64,000 nt of DNA from positions 1,178,001-1,242,000 of the forward strand of contig CAVXOW010000008.1 of NCBI GenBank assembly GCA_963763485.1, written 5' to 3'. Under the pieces are notes generated by a model, which had not been told where the DNA came from, did no database searches, and saw nothing but the letters and a program-made list of their open reading frames with translations. The position numbers were made by a program, and so were the translations under genes. This document shows positions 36,797-44,383 of the stretch, in pieces. Each line of letters begins with the position of its first letter. Positions within the stretch are counted from its first letter, which is position 1. This DNA is from CAWCKS01 sp963763485 (GTDB taxonomy: Bacteria > Pseudomonadota > Alphaproteobacteria > Rhizobiales > Xanthobacteraceae).

Positions 36797-37588
36797 ATGT
36801 CGGACGTCATTCTGCAGGACCTGAAGGACGGGCTGCTTACCATCACCATGAACCGGCCCGAGCGCAAGAACGCGATGAGCGCGGATTTCACGCTGGGTCT
36901 GCTGCACGCCGCACAGCGCGCCGCAGACGATCCGGAGGTTCGCGCGGTGCTGCTCAAGGGCGCCGGTGGCACGTTCTGCGTCGGTGGCGACGTCCGCGGC
37001 ATGGCCGATCCGAACCGCAAGGCGCCGAGCTTCGAGGAGCGCCAGACCAACCTGCGCAGCCGCATGGAAGCGTCCCGCATCCTGCACGAGATGAGCAAGC
37101 CGGTTGTTGCCGCGGTCGAAGGCGCTGCGGCCGGTGCCGGATTGTCGCTGGCGCTCGCCTGCGACCTCCGCGTGGTCGGCGAGACCGCGAAGATCACGAC
37201 CGCTTTCGCCAAGGTCGGTCTGTCCGGCGACTACGGCGGTACCTACTATCTCACCAAGCTGATTGGCAGCGCCAAGGCGCGCGAGCTCTATCTGCTGTCG
37301 CCGATCCTCAGTGGCAAAGAAGCCGCCGCCGTCGGCATGATGACGAAGTGTGTGCCCGATGCGGACGTGGTGAAGGTCGCGACCGAGCTTGCTACAGGGC
37401 TTGCCAAGGGCCCGACCATCACGCTCGGCTACATCAAGAAGAACATCAACAACGCCGAGAAATTCTCGATCGAGCAGTGCTTCGACGGCGAGGCCTATCA
37501 TCACTCGCGTTGTGGCGAGACTGCTGACCACAAGGAAGCCGCGGCGGCGTTCGTGCAGAAGCGCGCGCCGGTATTTGCCAACCGCTGA
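36797..37588 (+). CDS. Enoyl-CoA hydratase/isomerase family protein (PaaG-like)
   Basis: A 263-residue crotonase-fold enzyme. The start ATG 36797 follows GGAGG. GTFCVGGDVRGMAD and AAAGAGLSLALACDLRV form the oxyanion hole. In the catalytic loop, KVGLSGDYGGTYYLTKLIG carries Asp where hydratases have Glu, as in the isomerase PaaG, which suggests an isomerase or dehydratase role. The VOC-family gene begins 5 bases after the stop, so the two form a unit. The substrate is unknown. Confidence 0.88.
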   Translation: MSDVILQDLKDGLLTITMNRPERKNAMSADFTLGLLHAAQRAADDPEVRAVLLKGAGGTFCVGGDVRGMADPNRKAPSFEERQTNLRSRMEASRILHEMSKPVVAAVEGAAAGAGLSLALACDLRVVGETAKITTAFAKVGLSGDYGGTYYLTKLIGSAKARELYLLSPILSGKEAAAVGMMTKCVPDADVVKVATELATGLAKGPTITLGYIKKNINNAEKFSIEQCFDGEAYHHSRCGETADHKEAAAAFVQKRAPVFANR

Positions 37589-37593
37589 CGCTG

Positions 37594-38379
37594 ATGCCTG
37601 ACTTTCTACGGCTGAAGCAGATTTGCCTCGTCGCGCCGCATCTCGAGCCGGTGGCAACCGAGATCGGCGCGATCATGGGGCTCGACATCTGCTATCGCGA
37701 TCCCGCTGTCGGCGCTTATGGCCTGGAGAACGTGCTGTATCCGGTCAACAGCACGCTGCTCGAGATCGTCGCGCCGACGAAGGGCGGCACCGCCGCCGGG
37801 CGCTATCTCGATCGCCTCAAGCGTGACGGCTTTGTCGAAGGCTACCACGGCGGCTACATGGTGATCTTCACCGCCAGCGACGTCGAGCGGCGCCAAGAGC
37901 ACGCGAAAGCGATCGGCGTTCGCGTCGCCCACACCATCGACAAGCCGACCTTCTTTGGTATCCAGCTCCATCCGGCCGATTGCCGTGCCGCGTTCGTCGA
38001 TTTCAATCGCACGCAGGACAGCGACGGTATCCTCGGGCCCTACACCGTCGCCGGGCCGAACTGGCAAAAATTCATTCGCAAGGACACGACGCAAGCGCTG
38101 GTCGGGCTCGAGGTCGAGAGCCCCGATCCCGCGGGCCTCGCCGCGCACTGGGCCAAAATCATCGAAGTGCCCGTCGGCAAGAATGCTGCCGGCGAGCCGG
38201 TGCTCAGTTTCGTCAACAACAGCTTCCGCTTCATCAAAGGGCCGAAAGAAGTGCTCGGCGGCCTCGTGTTCAAGGTCAATGATGTTGCGAAGGTGCGCGA
38301 CGCAGCGAAGGCCCGCGGCCTCAAGGTCGACGGCGATTCATTTCATCTGTGCGGCGTGAATTTCCGTCTGGTGGCGTAG
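37594..38379 (+). CDS. VOC family (glyoxalase-like) protein
   Basis: A 261-residue protein with the VOC/Glyoxalase_3 fold, duplicated as two halves (about 5-130 and 135-261). LKQICLVAPHLEPVATEIGA opens the first half, with NVLYPVNSTLLEIVAPTKGG supplying a likely metal ligand (Glu). TTQALVGLEVESPDPAGLA opens the second. Such proteins can be dioxygenases, epimerases or lyases, and here the neighbours suggest work on a CoA-bound intermediate. It overlaps no gene and starts 5 bases after the PaaG-like gene. Confidence 0.8.
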   Translation: MPDFLRLKQICLVAPHLEPVATEIGAIMGLDICYRDPAVGAYGLENVLYPVNSTLLEIVAPTKGGTAAGRYLDRLKRDGFVEGYHGGYMVIFTASDVERRQEHAKAIGVRVAHTIDKPTFFGIQLHPADCRAAFVDFNRTQDSDGILGPYTVAGPNWQKFIRKDTTQALVGLEVESPDPAGLAAHWAKIIEVPVGKNAAGEPVLSFVNNSFRFIKGPKEVLGGLVFKVNDVAKVRDAAKARGLKVDGDSFHLCGVNFRLVA

Positions 38380-38409
38380 CGACACATCCAAGCTGTCTGC
38401 AGAGACGAC

Positions 38410-38434
38410 GATGCCCGGCACGAGGCCGGGCATC
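38410..38434. terminator. Hairpin between converging genes
   Basis: GATGCCCGGC and GCCGGGCATC form a perfect 10-bp stem with the loop ACGAG, between the VOC gene (plus) and the next crotonase gene (minus). No T-run follows on either strand, so terminator activity is uncertain; the hairpin itself is plain. Confidence 0.55.
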
Positions 38435-38463
38435 ACGACAGCTGCGGTCGAGCGATAAGGCGG

Positions 38464-39252
38464 TTACCGCCCCTTCCAGTTGGCGACGCGACGCTCGTTG
38501 GTCGCCTTGACGCCTTCCTTGAAGTCCTCGGTTCCGCGCAGCCAGGTCTGCTCCTTTAGCTCGTGATCGGTCGCCGCCTTGACGCGGTCGGCGAGCGTGC
38601 CGCGCATGGTCTTGCGGGTCGAGATGATCGCAAGCGGCGCGCTCTCGGCGATCTCGGCGGCGAGCTTGGTCGCCTCAGTGCGAACCTGGTCCTGCGGCAC
38701 GCAGAGGTTGGCAAGGCCGATCCTGGTGGCTTCCTCGCCGCCGATGCGGCGGCCGGTGTAGAACAGAAGCTCCGCCTGGTTCTTGCCGACCAGTTCCGTC
38801 AGCAGCACGGTAAGACCGAAGCCTGGATGGAAGCCGAGGCGGGTGAAGTTCGCCGCGAAGCGCGCCTCGGGGCAAGTGACGCGGAAATCGGCGGCACAGG
38901 CCACGCCAAGGCCGCCGCCGATCGCGGCGCCATGCACCGCGGCGATGATCGGCTTCTTGGTGCGGAGCAGCCGGACCGCTTCCTGATAGAGATGGTTGGT
39001 CGGGCTGCCGCCGACCGTCGTGCTCTGCTCCTCGCGCTTCGGGTCATTGAAGTTCGCGCCGGCGCAGAACGATTTTCCCTGCGCGCACAGCACCACCGCG
39101 CGGACACCATCGTCCTTGTCGAACTCCTCCATCGCGGTCGCGATCTGCTGGATCAGCGCCATGTCGAAGAAGTTGTGCGGCGGCCGCTGGATTTCGATCT
39201 GGCCGACGAAGTTCGCGGCCTTGGTGACGCCGATATCCTTGTAGGTGGTCAT
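38464..39252 (-). CDS. Enoyl-CoA hydratase/isomerase family protein
   Basis: A 262-residue crotonase-fold enzyme. The oxyanion-hole segments KSFCAGANFNDP and HGAAIGGGLGVACAADFRV are standard. In the catalytic loop LGFHPGFGLTVLLTELVG the usual Glu positions are not obvious. IEIQRPPHNFFDMALIQQIA near the start is a pattern seen in hydratases placed beside acyl-CoA dehydrogenases. The acyl-CoA dehydrogenase gene ends 38 bases upstream in the same direction, so it is probably third in a dehydrogenase-dehydrogenase-hydratase transcript. Its gap to the next minus-strand gene is 84 bases downstream of the hairpin at 38410-38434. Confidence 0.86.
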   Translation of the reverse strand: MTTYKDIGVTKAANFVGQIEIQRPPHNFFDMALIQQIATAMEEFDKDDGVRAVVLCAQGKSFCAGANFNDPKREEQSTTVGGSPTNHLYQEAVRLLRTKKPIIAAVHGAAIGGGLGVACAADFRVTCPEARFAANFTRLGFHPGFGLTVLLTELVGKNQAELLFYTGRRIGGEEATRIGLANLCVPQDQVRTEATKLAAEIAESAPLAIISTRKTMRGTLADRVKAATDHELKEQTWLRGTEDFKEGVKATNERRVANWKGR

Positions 39253-39290
39253 GCGAACTCCCTTGTGTGTCCGTTGTTGTGGGTGTTGTT

Positions 39291-40457
39291 CTAGCGCAGT
39301 CCGAGCCCGCGCGCGATGATGCCGCGCAGCACTTCCGTGGTGCCGCCCTGGATGGTCAGCTTCGGCGCCACCTTGGTGGCGTAGGCAAGCCGCTTGGCAA
39401 GCGGCAGCTGGTTGCCCGGCTCCTGTTCAATGAACGCCGACAGCGTCCGCACCTTTGACGGCAGGTCCTGCTCCCACAGCGTGCCGATGTCCTTCACGAT
39501 CGAGGATTCCACCACCGGCTCCTTGCCGGCTTCCAGCATGCCGGCAACCGACACCGACATCCGCCGCAAGGTGTGGAGCTGCGCCACCAGCCGCCCGACG
39601 CCTTCGGCGGCGCGCGTATCCGGCTTCGGCCCGAGCGCGCGCACCAGTTCCGTCAGCACGTAATAAGTTTCGAGGAAGCGCTCCGGCCCCGAGCGTTCGT
39701 AGGAAAGTTCGGTGGTCGCTTGCTTCCACGCGCCGTCGATCTCGCCGAGCACGAACTCGTCGGGGATGAACGCGTCCTGGAACACGACCTCGTTGAATTC
39801 GCGCTGCCCGCTCATCTGCCGAATCTGGTTGCAGCTGATGCCCTTGGTCTTCATGTCGACGACAAAATTCGTCAGGCCGTGGCGGCGATTTTCCTTGGTC
39901 GGCTGCGAGGTCCGGAACAGGCCGATCATGTAGTCGGACTGGTGTGCGTTCGAGGTCCAGATCTTCGTGCCGTTGATCAGGTAGCCGCCGTCGACCTTCG
40001 TCGCCCTGGTCTTGGCCGCAAACAGGTCGGAGCCCGAGCCCGGCTCGCTCATGCCGATGCAGAACGAGATTTCGCCTTTGACGATGCGCGGCAGGATGTC
40101 CTGTTTGATGTTCTCGGTGCCGTAGCGAATGATGGTCGGGCCACTCTGGCGGTCGGCGGTGAAGTAAACGCGAGTCGGCGCGTTCGCGACGCGGAATTCT
40201 TCGGTGAGCACGTAGCGCTCGAGGAAGCTGCGCTCACGACCGCCATATTTCTTCGGCCAGGTCATGCCGATCCAGCCCTTGGCGGCGACGCGCTTGGCGA
40301 ATTCCTTGGCGTGCGAGCTTTCCTCGCTGCGTCGCGGGTTGTTCGGGTCGAACGTACCTTTGGCGATCTCCTCGGCCAGGAACGCACGCGCTTCGCGCCG
40401 CAGGATCTGGCAGGATTCCGGCAGGCGGATCGGATCGAAGGTGAGGGCTGACGACAT
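39291..40457 (-). CDS. Acyl-CoA dehydrogenase (catalytic-type subunit)
   Basis: A 388-residue FAD enzyme oxidising acyl-CoA to enoyl-CoA. ATG 40457 gives the normal start MSSALTFDPIRLPESCQILR. FCIGMSEPGSGSDLFAAKTRA and GTKIWTSNAHQSDYMIGLFR are FAD- and substrate-binding segments, and TIQGGTTEVLRGIIARGLGL is the C-terminal signature. An arginine-rich ERSFLERYVLTEEFRVANAP helix is found in the group that works as part of mixed dimers. The partner gene ends 19 bases upstream in the same direction. The electron acceptor would be ETF, whose genes are not in the window. Confidence 0.9.
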   Translation of the reverse strand: MSSALTFDPIRLPESCQILRREARAFLAEEIAKGTFDPNNPRRSEESSHAKEFAKRVAAKGWIGMTWPKKYGGRERSFLERYVLTEEFRVANAPTRVYFTADRQSGPTIIRYGTENIKQDILPRIVKGEISFCIGMSEPGSGSDLFAAKTRATKVDGGYLINGTKIWTSNAHQSDYMIGLFRTSQPTKENRRHGLTNFVVDMKTKGISCNQIRQMSGQREFNEVVFQDAFIPDEFVLGEIDGAWKQATTELSYERSGPERFLETYYVLTELVRALGPKPDTRAAEGVGRLVAQLHTLRRMSVSVAGMLEAGKEPVVESSIVKDIGTLWEQDLPSKVRTLSAFIEQEPGNQLPLAKRLAYATKVAPKLTIQGGTTEVLRGIIARGLGLR

Positions 40458-40476
40458 TGTCTGGTTCCGTCCGTAG

Positions 40477-41545
40477 TTAGCGCGATGCCACAAGCGACCA
40501 GAGATCGTCGGCGCCACGCGCGCCGATTCTGTTGCCGAGCTCGACCGCCCAATAACTTTCATTGCCGAAATCGTCGCGCCAGCCGAGCGCGCGCAACGAG
40601 AAGCGATGCAGCACATGCTCTTCGGTGAAGCCGATCGCGCCATGGACCTGGTGCGCAATCGCAGAACCGGTGCCGGCCGCCTCCGCGCAGCGGATTTTTG
40701 CCGCGGTCGCCTCGAGGTAGGTGGCGTCGTCGTCCCACGGCGGCGTGCCGCTCAGCGTATCGGCCGCCGAAGTGGCCGCCGCGGCTGCCGCCGCGACCTC
40801 TCCGGCGAGCTTCGCAAGGTTGTGCTGCACCGCCTGGAATTTCGAGATCTTGCGCTCGAAAGCGGTGCGCTCGTTCGCGTACGTCACGGTGCGGTCGAGC
40901 ATGGTCTGCAACGCGCCGGAAATCTGCAGCGAGCGCACCACGCCGCCCATCAGCATCAGCGCGGTCTGGTCGAGGCCCTTTGGCGCCTGCAGCGAGCTTC
41001 TCCGGGCTTGCCTTGTCGAGGATCAGGCCGTCGAGCGGCTCGCCGGCGAGGTTGACGTCTTCGTCGCGGCGAACGTCAGACGCCTTCACCAGCGCGATCG
41101 AAATACCGCTCGCACCATGAGCGAGCACTGCAAAATGTTTTGCCTCACGCGCAAATGGAACGTTGCGCGCACGGCCGCTCAGTGAGCCGTCGGCGTTGAG
41201 CGTGATCTTGTCCTTCGGATGAACGGGCGCGACCGACATTGCGCCTGCAGGTGAAGCGATGTCGCCTTGCGCCAGCAGCCAGCCGGCGAGCATGGTCTCG
41301 GCGAGCGGCACCGCAAGCGCGAATTTTCCCGAGGCGCTGAGCACTTCAAAGCCATCTGCGAGGCTCGCACCGGCGCCGCCATGCGCCTCACTCACCCACG
41401 GCAGCGTCAGGCCGTTCTCCTCCAGCGCCGCCCAAAGCTTCGCCTTCCAGCTGTCGTCCTTGGCGCTGTTGACCGTTTGGGGATCGGCAAGGTCAGCCAG
41501 GATTTTCTCCGCCGCATCGGCGACGATGTGATCACTCTCTCCCAC
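40477..41545 (-). CDS. Acyl-CoA dehydrogenase partner subunit, one-base frameshift as sequenced
   Basis: GTG 41545 begins VGESDHIVADAAEKILADLA, and the frame runs well to EKLAAGAKG, where it breaks. Removing one base from the CCC at 40976-40978 gives LDQTALMLMGGVVRSLQISG and a 355-residue protein. AHQVHGAIGFTEEHVLHRFS and SLRALGWRDDFGNE are typical of the second subunit of mixed dimers, which often lacks the catalytic base. It precedes the other dehydrogenase by 19 bases on the same strand. Function therefore probably depends on the pair. The break is most likely a sequence error. Confidence 0.82.
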
Positions 41546-41698
41546 GCGTCCCTCAATCTGTTCTTTTGATTGGCCGAAGTTTCGTCGCTGCGAACATGCT
41601 TGGCAAGCGGCATTGCTGTGCGGCTGGCGCAGTACCGCACGGCAAAACGGCCCCGCGAGGGGCCGTTCCACTATTCGAAAACCGCGATGGCGAAAGGA

Positions 41699-42598
41699 TC
41701 AATCGAGATCCTTGGAGTCCATGCCGCCGTTGCGGCGCGCTTCGTTGGCCATCTTGCGCAGCACCGGCCCGAGCTTGACCGGATCGCCGATCGGATCGCT
41801 CTGCGGGCCGCGGTGCCAGCCTTCCATCACCGAGAACACGCCGTTGCCGATGTAGAACACGCGCGCTGTGATGTCCTCGGCCTCTTCGCTGGCGAGGTAG
41901 GTGATGACAGGTGCGATCCACTTCGGGTCGCCTTGCGCCTTCTGCTCCTCGGTGCGCTCGCGCAGGCCTTCTGTCATGCGCGTCACCGCGCTCGGCGAGA
42001 TCGCATTCACGGTGACGCCGATGCGGCGCAGCTCGCGCGCAGCGATGATCGTGAAAGAGGCGATGCCGGCTTTCGCGGCGCCGTAGTTGGTCTGGCCCAT
42101 ATTGCCGAACAGGCCCGAGGTCGACGACGTATTGATGATGCGGCCACCGACCGGCTTGCCGGTCTCCTTGTTCTTGTTGCGCCAGTATTCGACGGCGTGA
42201 CGCGACGGGCAGAACGTGCCTTTGAGATGCACCTTGATGACGTCGTCCCACTCCTGCTCGGTCATGTTCATCAGCATGCGGTCGCGCAGGATGCCGGCAT
42301 TGTTCACCAGCACGTCGAGCTTGCCAAAAGTCTTGATCGCCTGGTCGATCATGTTCTTGGCGCCGTTCCAGCTCGAGACGTCGTCGCCGTTGGCGACAGC
42401 TTCACCACCGCCCTTCTTGATCAACTCGACCACTTCATTGGCGGGGCCGGCATCGGCGCCCGATCCGTCGACCTTGGCGCCGAGGTCGTTGACCACGACC
42501 TTCGCGCCGTGGGCGGCGAGCATCAGCGCGTGCTCGCGGCCGACGCCGCGGCCGGCACCAGTGACGATTGCAACTCTTCCTTCGCATAAACGGGCCAT
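41699..42598 (-). CDS. SDR family oxidoreductase
   Basis: A 299-residue short-chain dehydrogenase/reductase, a size typical of the (3R)-hydroxyacyl-CoA dehydrogenase branch. The nucleotide motif is TGAGRGVGREHALM, NNAGILRDRMLMNM is the second Rossmann signature, and the catalytic Ser-Tyr-Lys is in TSSTSGLFGNMGQTNYGAAK. ATG 42598 is chosen because the 18 upstream residues are not part of the fold. It lies 153 bases upstream of the acyl-CoA dehydrogenase partner on the same strand. Oxidation of a hydroxyacyl-CoA from the hydratase step would fit. Confidence 0.88.
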   Translation of the reverse strand: MARLCEGRVAIVTGAGRGVGREHALMLAAHGAKVVVNDLGAKVDGSGADAGPANEVVELIKKGGGEAVANGDDVSSWNGAKNMIDQAIKTFGKLDVLVNNAGILRDRMLMNMTEQEWDDVIKVHLKGTFCPSRHAVEYWRNKNKETGKPVGGRIINTSSTSGLFGNMGQTNYGAAKAGIASFTIIAARELRRIGVTVNAISPSAVTRMTEGLRERTEEQKAQGDPKWIAPVITYLASEEAEDITARVFYIGNGVFSVMEGWHRGPQSDPIGDPVKLGPVLRKMANEARRNGGMDSKDLD

Positions 42599-42797
42599 GG
42601 TACGTCTCTTCCCTTCGTAGGTTTCTTCAATCAAAAGCGGAATTTCGTTCACTCATAGGCGCGATATCGGTTGCCCCGTCAACTGCGGCACCGGCATGGG
42701 CCACCGGCGTCCAACTCATTGGCGCTGGCAAGGGGTTTGACGAGTTGCTACGCTGCCGCGATCGGCTCGGGAACAACGACAACAAGAGGGAAACGCG

Positions 42798-43586
42798 ATG
42801 TCTCTGGAAGGCTTGGTCATGCTGGTCACGGGCTCCTCGAGCGGCCTCGGCGCTGCGACCGCGCGGCAGCTTGCCCGTGGCGGGGCCCGCGTCATCGTCA
42901 ATTATTCCTCCAGCAAGAAGGAAGCCGAGGAGACCGCGGACCTCTGCCGCAAGGCCGGTGCCGAGGTCGTTGTCGTGCAGGGCAATGTCGCAAGCGACGA
43001 CGACTGCAAGAAGATCGTCGCGGCGGCATCGAAATGGGGCCACATCAACGGCCTCGTCAACAACGCCGGCACCACCAAGCACGTGCCTGATCACAGCAAG
43101 CTTGACGAGCTTTCGGCCGATGATTTCCAGCGCATCTATGGCGTCAACGTGGTCGGCACCTTCCAGATGGTGCGCGCCGCGCGCGCGCTGCTCGAAGCCG
43201 GCGCCAAGGCTGCGGGGCACAACTCGGCGGTGGTCAATATCGCGTCGGTTGCCGGTATCAATGGTGGCGGCTCATCCGTTGCCTACGCGGCGAGCAAGGG
43301 CGCGCTGATCACCATGACGAAGTCGCTCGGCCGGGCGCTGGCGCCATCGATCCGCGTCAATGCCGTCTGCCCCGGCTACATCGATACGCCGTGGTTCTCG
43401 AAGGGCAGGGGACAGGAAGCGGCCGACAAGCTGCGCGAGCAGGTCAAGGGCCGCGTGCCTTTGAAGCTCGCCTCAAAGCCGGAAGATATCGCCGAAGCGG
43501 TGGTGTTCCTGGTGAGCCCGGCATCCGGCCACATGAGCGGCGAAGCCGTGCGGATGGACGCCGGCATGCATCTCGGTGGCGGTTAA
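42798..43586 (+). CDS. SDR family oxidoreductase (3-oxoacyl reductase-like)
   Basis: A 262-residue SDR. TGSSSGLGAATARQLARGGA binds the cofactor, NNAGTTKHVPDH is the NNAG motif, and the catalytic residues lie in NIASVAGINGGGSSVAYAASK (Ser and YxxxK). The C-terminal DAGMHLGGG closes the fold. It is divergent from the other SDR gene with 199 bases between. The two SDRs are only distantly alike, so they probably act on different steps. An Asn/Ser-rich YSSSK after the second strand may indicate NADP(H) use, but that is weak. Confidence 0.88.
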   Translation: MSLEGLVMLVTGSSSGLGAATARQLARGGARVIVNYSSSKKEAEETADLCRKAGAEVVVVQGNVASDDDCKKIVAAASKWGHINGLVNNAGTTKHVPDHSKLDELSADDFQRIYGVNVVGTFQMVRAARALLEAGAKAAGHNSAVVNIASVAGINGGGSSVAYAASKGALITMTKSLGRALAPSIRVNAVCPGYIDTPWFSKGRGQEAADKLREQVKGRVPLKLASKPEDIAEAVVFLVSPASGHMSGEAVRMDAGMHLGGG

Positions 43587-43596
43587 GGCAAACGTG

Positions 43597-43737
43597 GTCG
43601 TCCCCGCGAAAGCGGGGACCCATAGCCCCTGTGCTTATTGTTTGATTTCAGCAACAGCGATTGACGGAGTTTGATCGCCGCCGTCTGTCGCATTAGTTCT
43701 GCTGCGGAGTATGGGTCCCCGCTTTCGCGGGGACGAC
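43597..43737. repeat. Paired-hairpin intergenic repeat, copy 1
   Basis: Two 27-base arms, 43597-43623 and 43711-43737, are exact reverse complements with 87 bases between them. Each arm is itself a hairpin with an 8-bp stem and a GAAA or TTTC loop (GTCCCCGC-GAAA-GCGGGGAC). Between the converging SDR and biotin-carrier genes it could act as a terminator. A near copy lies at 63628-63767. Confidence 0.92.
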
Positions 43738-43765
43738 CGGGGTGGCTGGCCCGGCCTGCTCTCCG

Positions 43766-44237
43766 TCAATCCACCAGGATCATCAGCACCTGGCCGGGAT
43801 CGACCGTGTCGCCGCTCTCCACGAGGATCTTCGACACCGTGCCGCCCTTCGCCGCGACGATCGGATTGAACGTCTTCATCGCTTCGATCAAGAGCAGCGT
43901 CTGCCCGGCTTCGACCCGCGCGCCGACGGTGACAAACGGCGGCGCGTTCGGCTCCGGCGTCAGATAGACCACGCCGACCATCGGGCTCAAGACCGCGCCG
44001 GGATGGCTTGCGGCATCGGTTGTGGCCGCTGGCGGTGGTGTAACGGCTGAGGGCGCCGTAGCGGAGGTCAGCGCTGGCATCACCGGTGCATGATGATGGA
44101 CGGTGAACGGCGCTGATGGCCGCACCAGCTTGATACGACGGTCCTTCTCGGCGAGTTCGATCTCGCTCAGGCCTTCCTCGTCCATCAATCTGCGCGAGCA
44201 TGCGGATCGCGCCGGGCTCAAACGGAATCGGTGACAT
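43766..44237 (-). CDS. Biotin carboxyl carrier protein (AccB-like), one-base frameshift as sequenced
   Basis: ATG 44237 opens MSPIPFEPGAIRMLAQ, and the rest, LMDEEGLSEIELAEKDRRIK, is in another frame. Removing the T at 44189 joins them into a 156-residue carrier protein. The biotinyl domain (about 80-156) has the lysine motif LIEAMKTFN, with Thr where Met usually follows, and ends GQVLMILVD. A Pro/Ala/Thr linker separates the N-terminal helix from the biotinyl domain. It follows the carboxyltransferase gene after a repeat on the same strand. Biotin carboxylase is absent from the window. Confidence 0.86.
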
Positions 44238-44267
44238 CAATGATCCTCGGCTATGCCTTCTGAGCTT

Positions 44268-44371
44268 GTCATCGCCCGGTTTAACCGGGCGATCCAGTAC
44301 TCTGTATCGCCCATGGCGTAAACAAACCTGCGCACGGGTTACTGGATGCCCCGCTTGACGCGGGGCATGAC
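44268..44371. repeat. Imperfect inverted repeat between carboxyltransferase and biotin carrier genes
   Basis: The arms GTCATCGCCCGGTTTAACCG (from 44268) and, reverse-complemented, GTCATGCCCCGCGTCAAGCG (to 44371) share the frame GTCAT...ATCCAGTA. Each arm is a hairpin on its own. Similar ATCCAGTA-bounded palindromes are common between genes of Bradyrhizobium-like genomes, as far as I know. It lies inside what would otherwise be a two-gene unit. Confidence 0.8.
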
Positions 44372-44383
44372 CGGAGGTTGCTG

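Noticed and set aside
36584..37657. A 357-residue minus-strand frame opposite the PaaG-like gene
   Set aside because: It mirrors a supported crotonase gene and contains no recognisable segment.
43597..43737. CRISPR-like repeats
   Set aside because: There are only two inverted arms with no regular spacing, no spacers and no cas genes. It is a paired-hairpin repeat instead.
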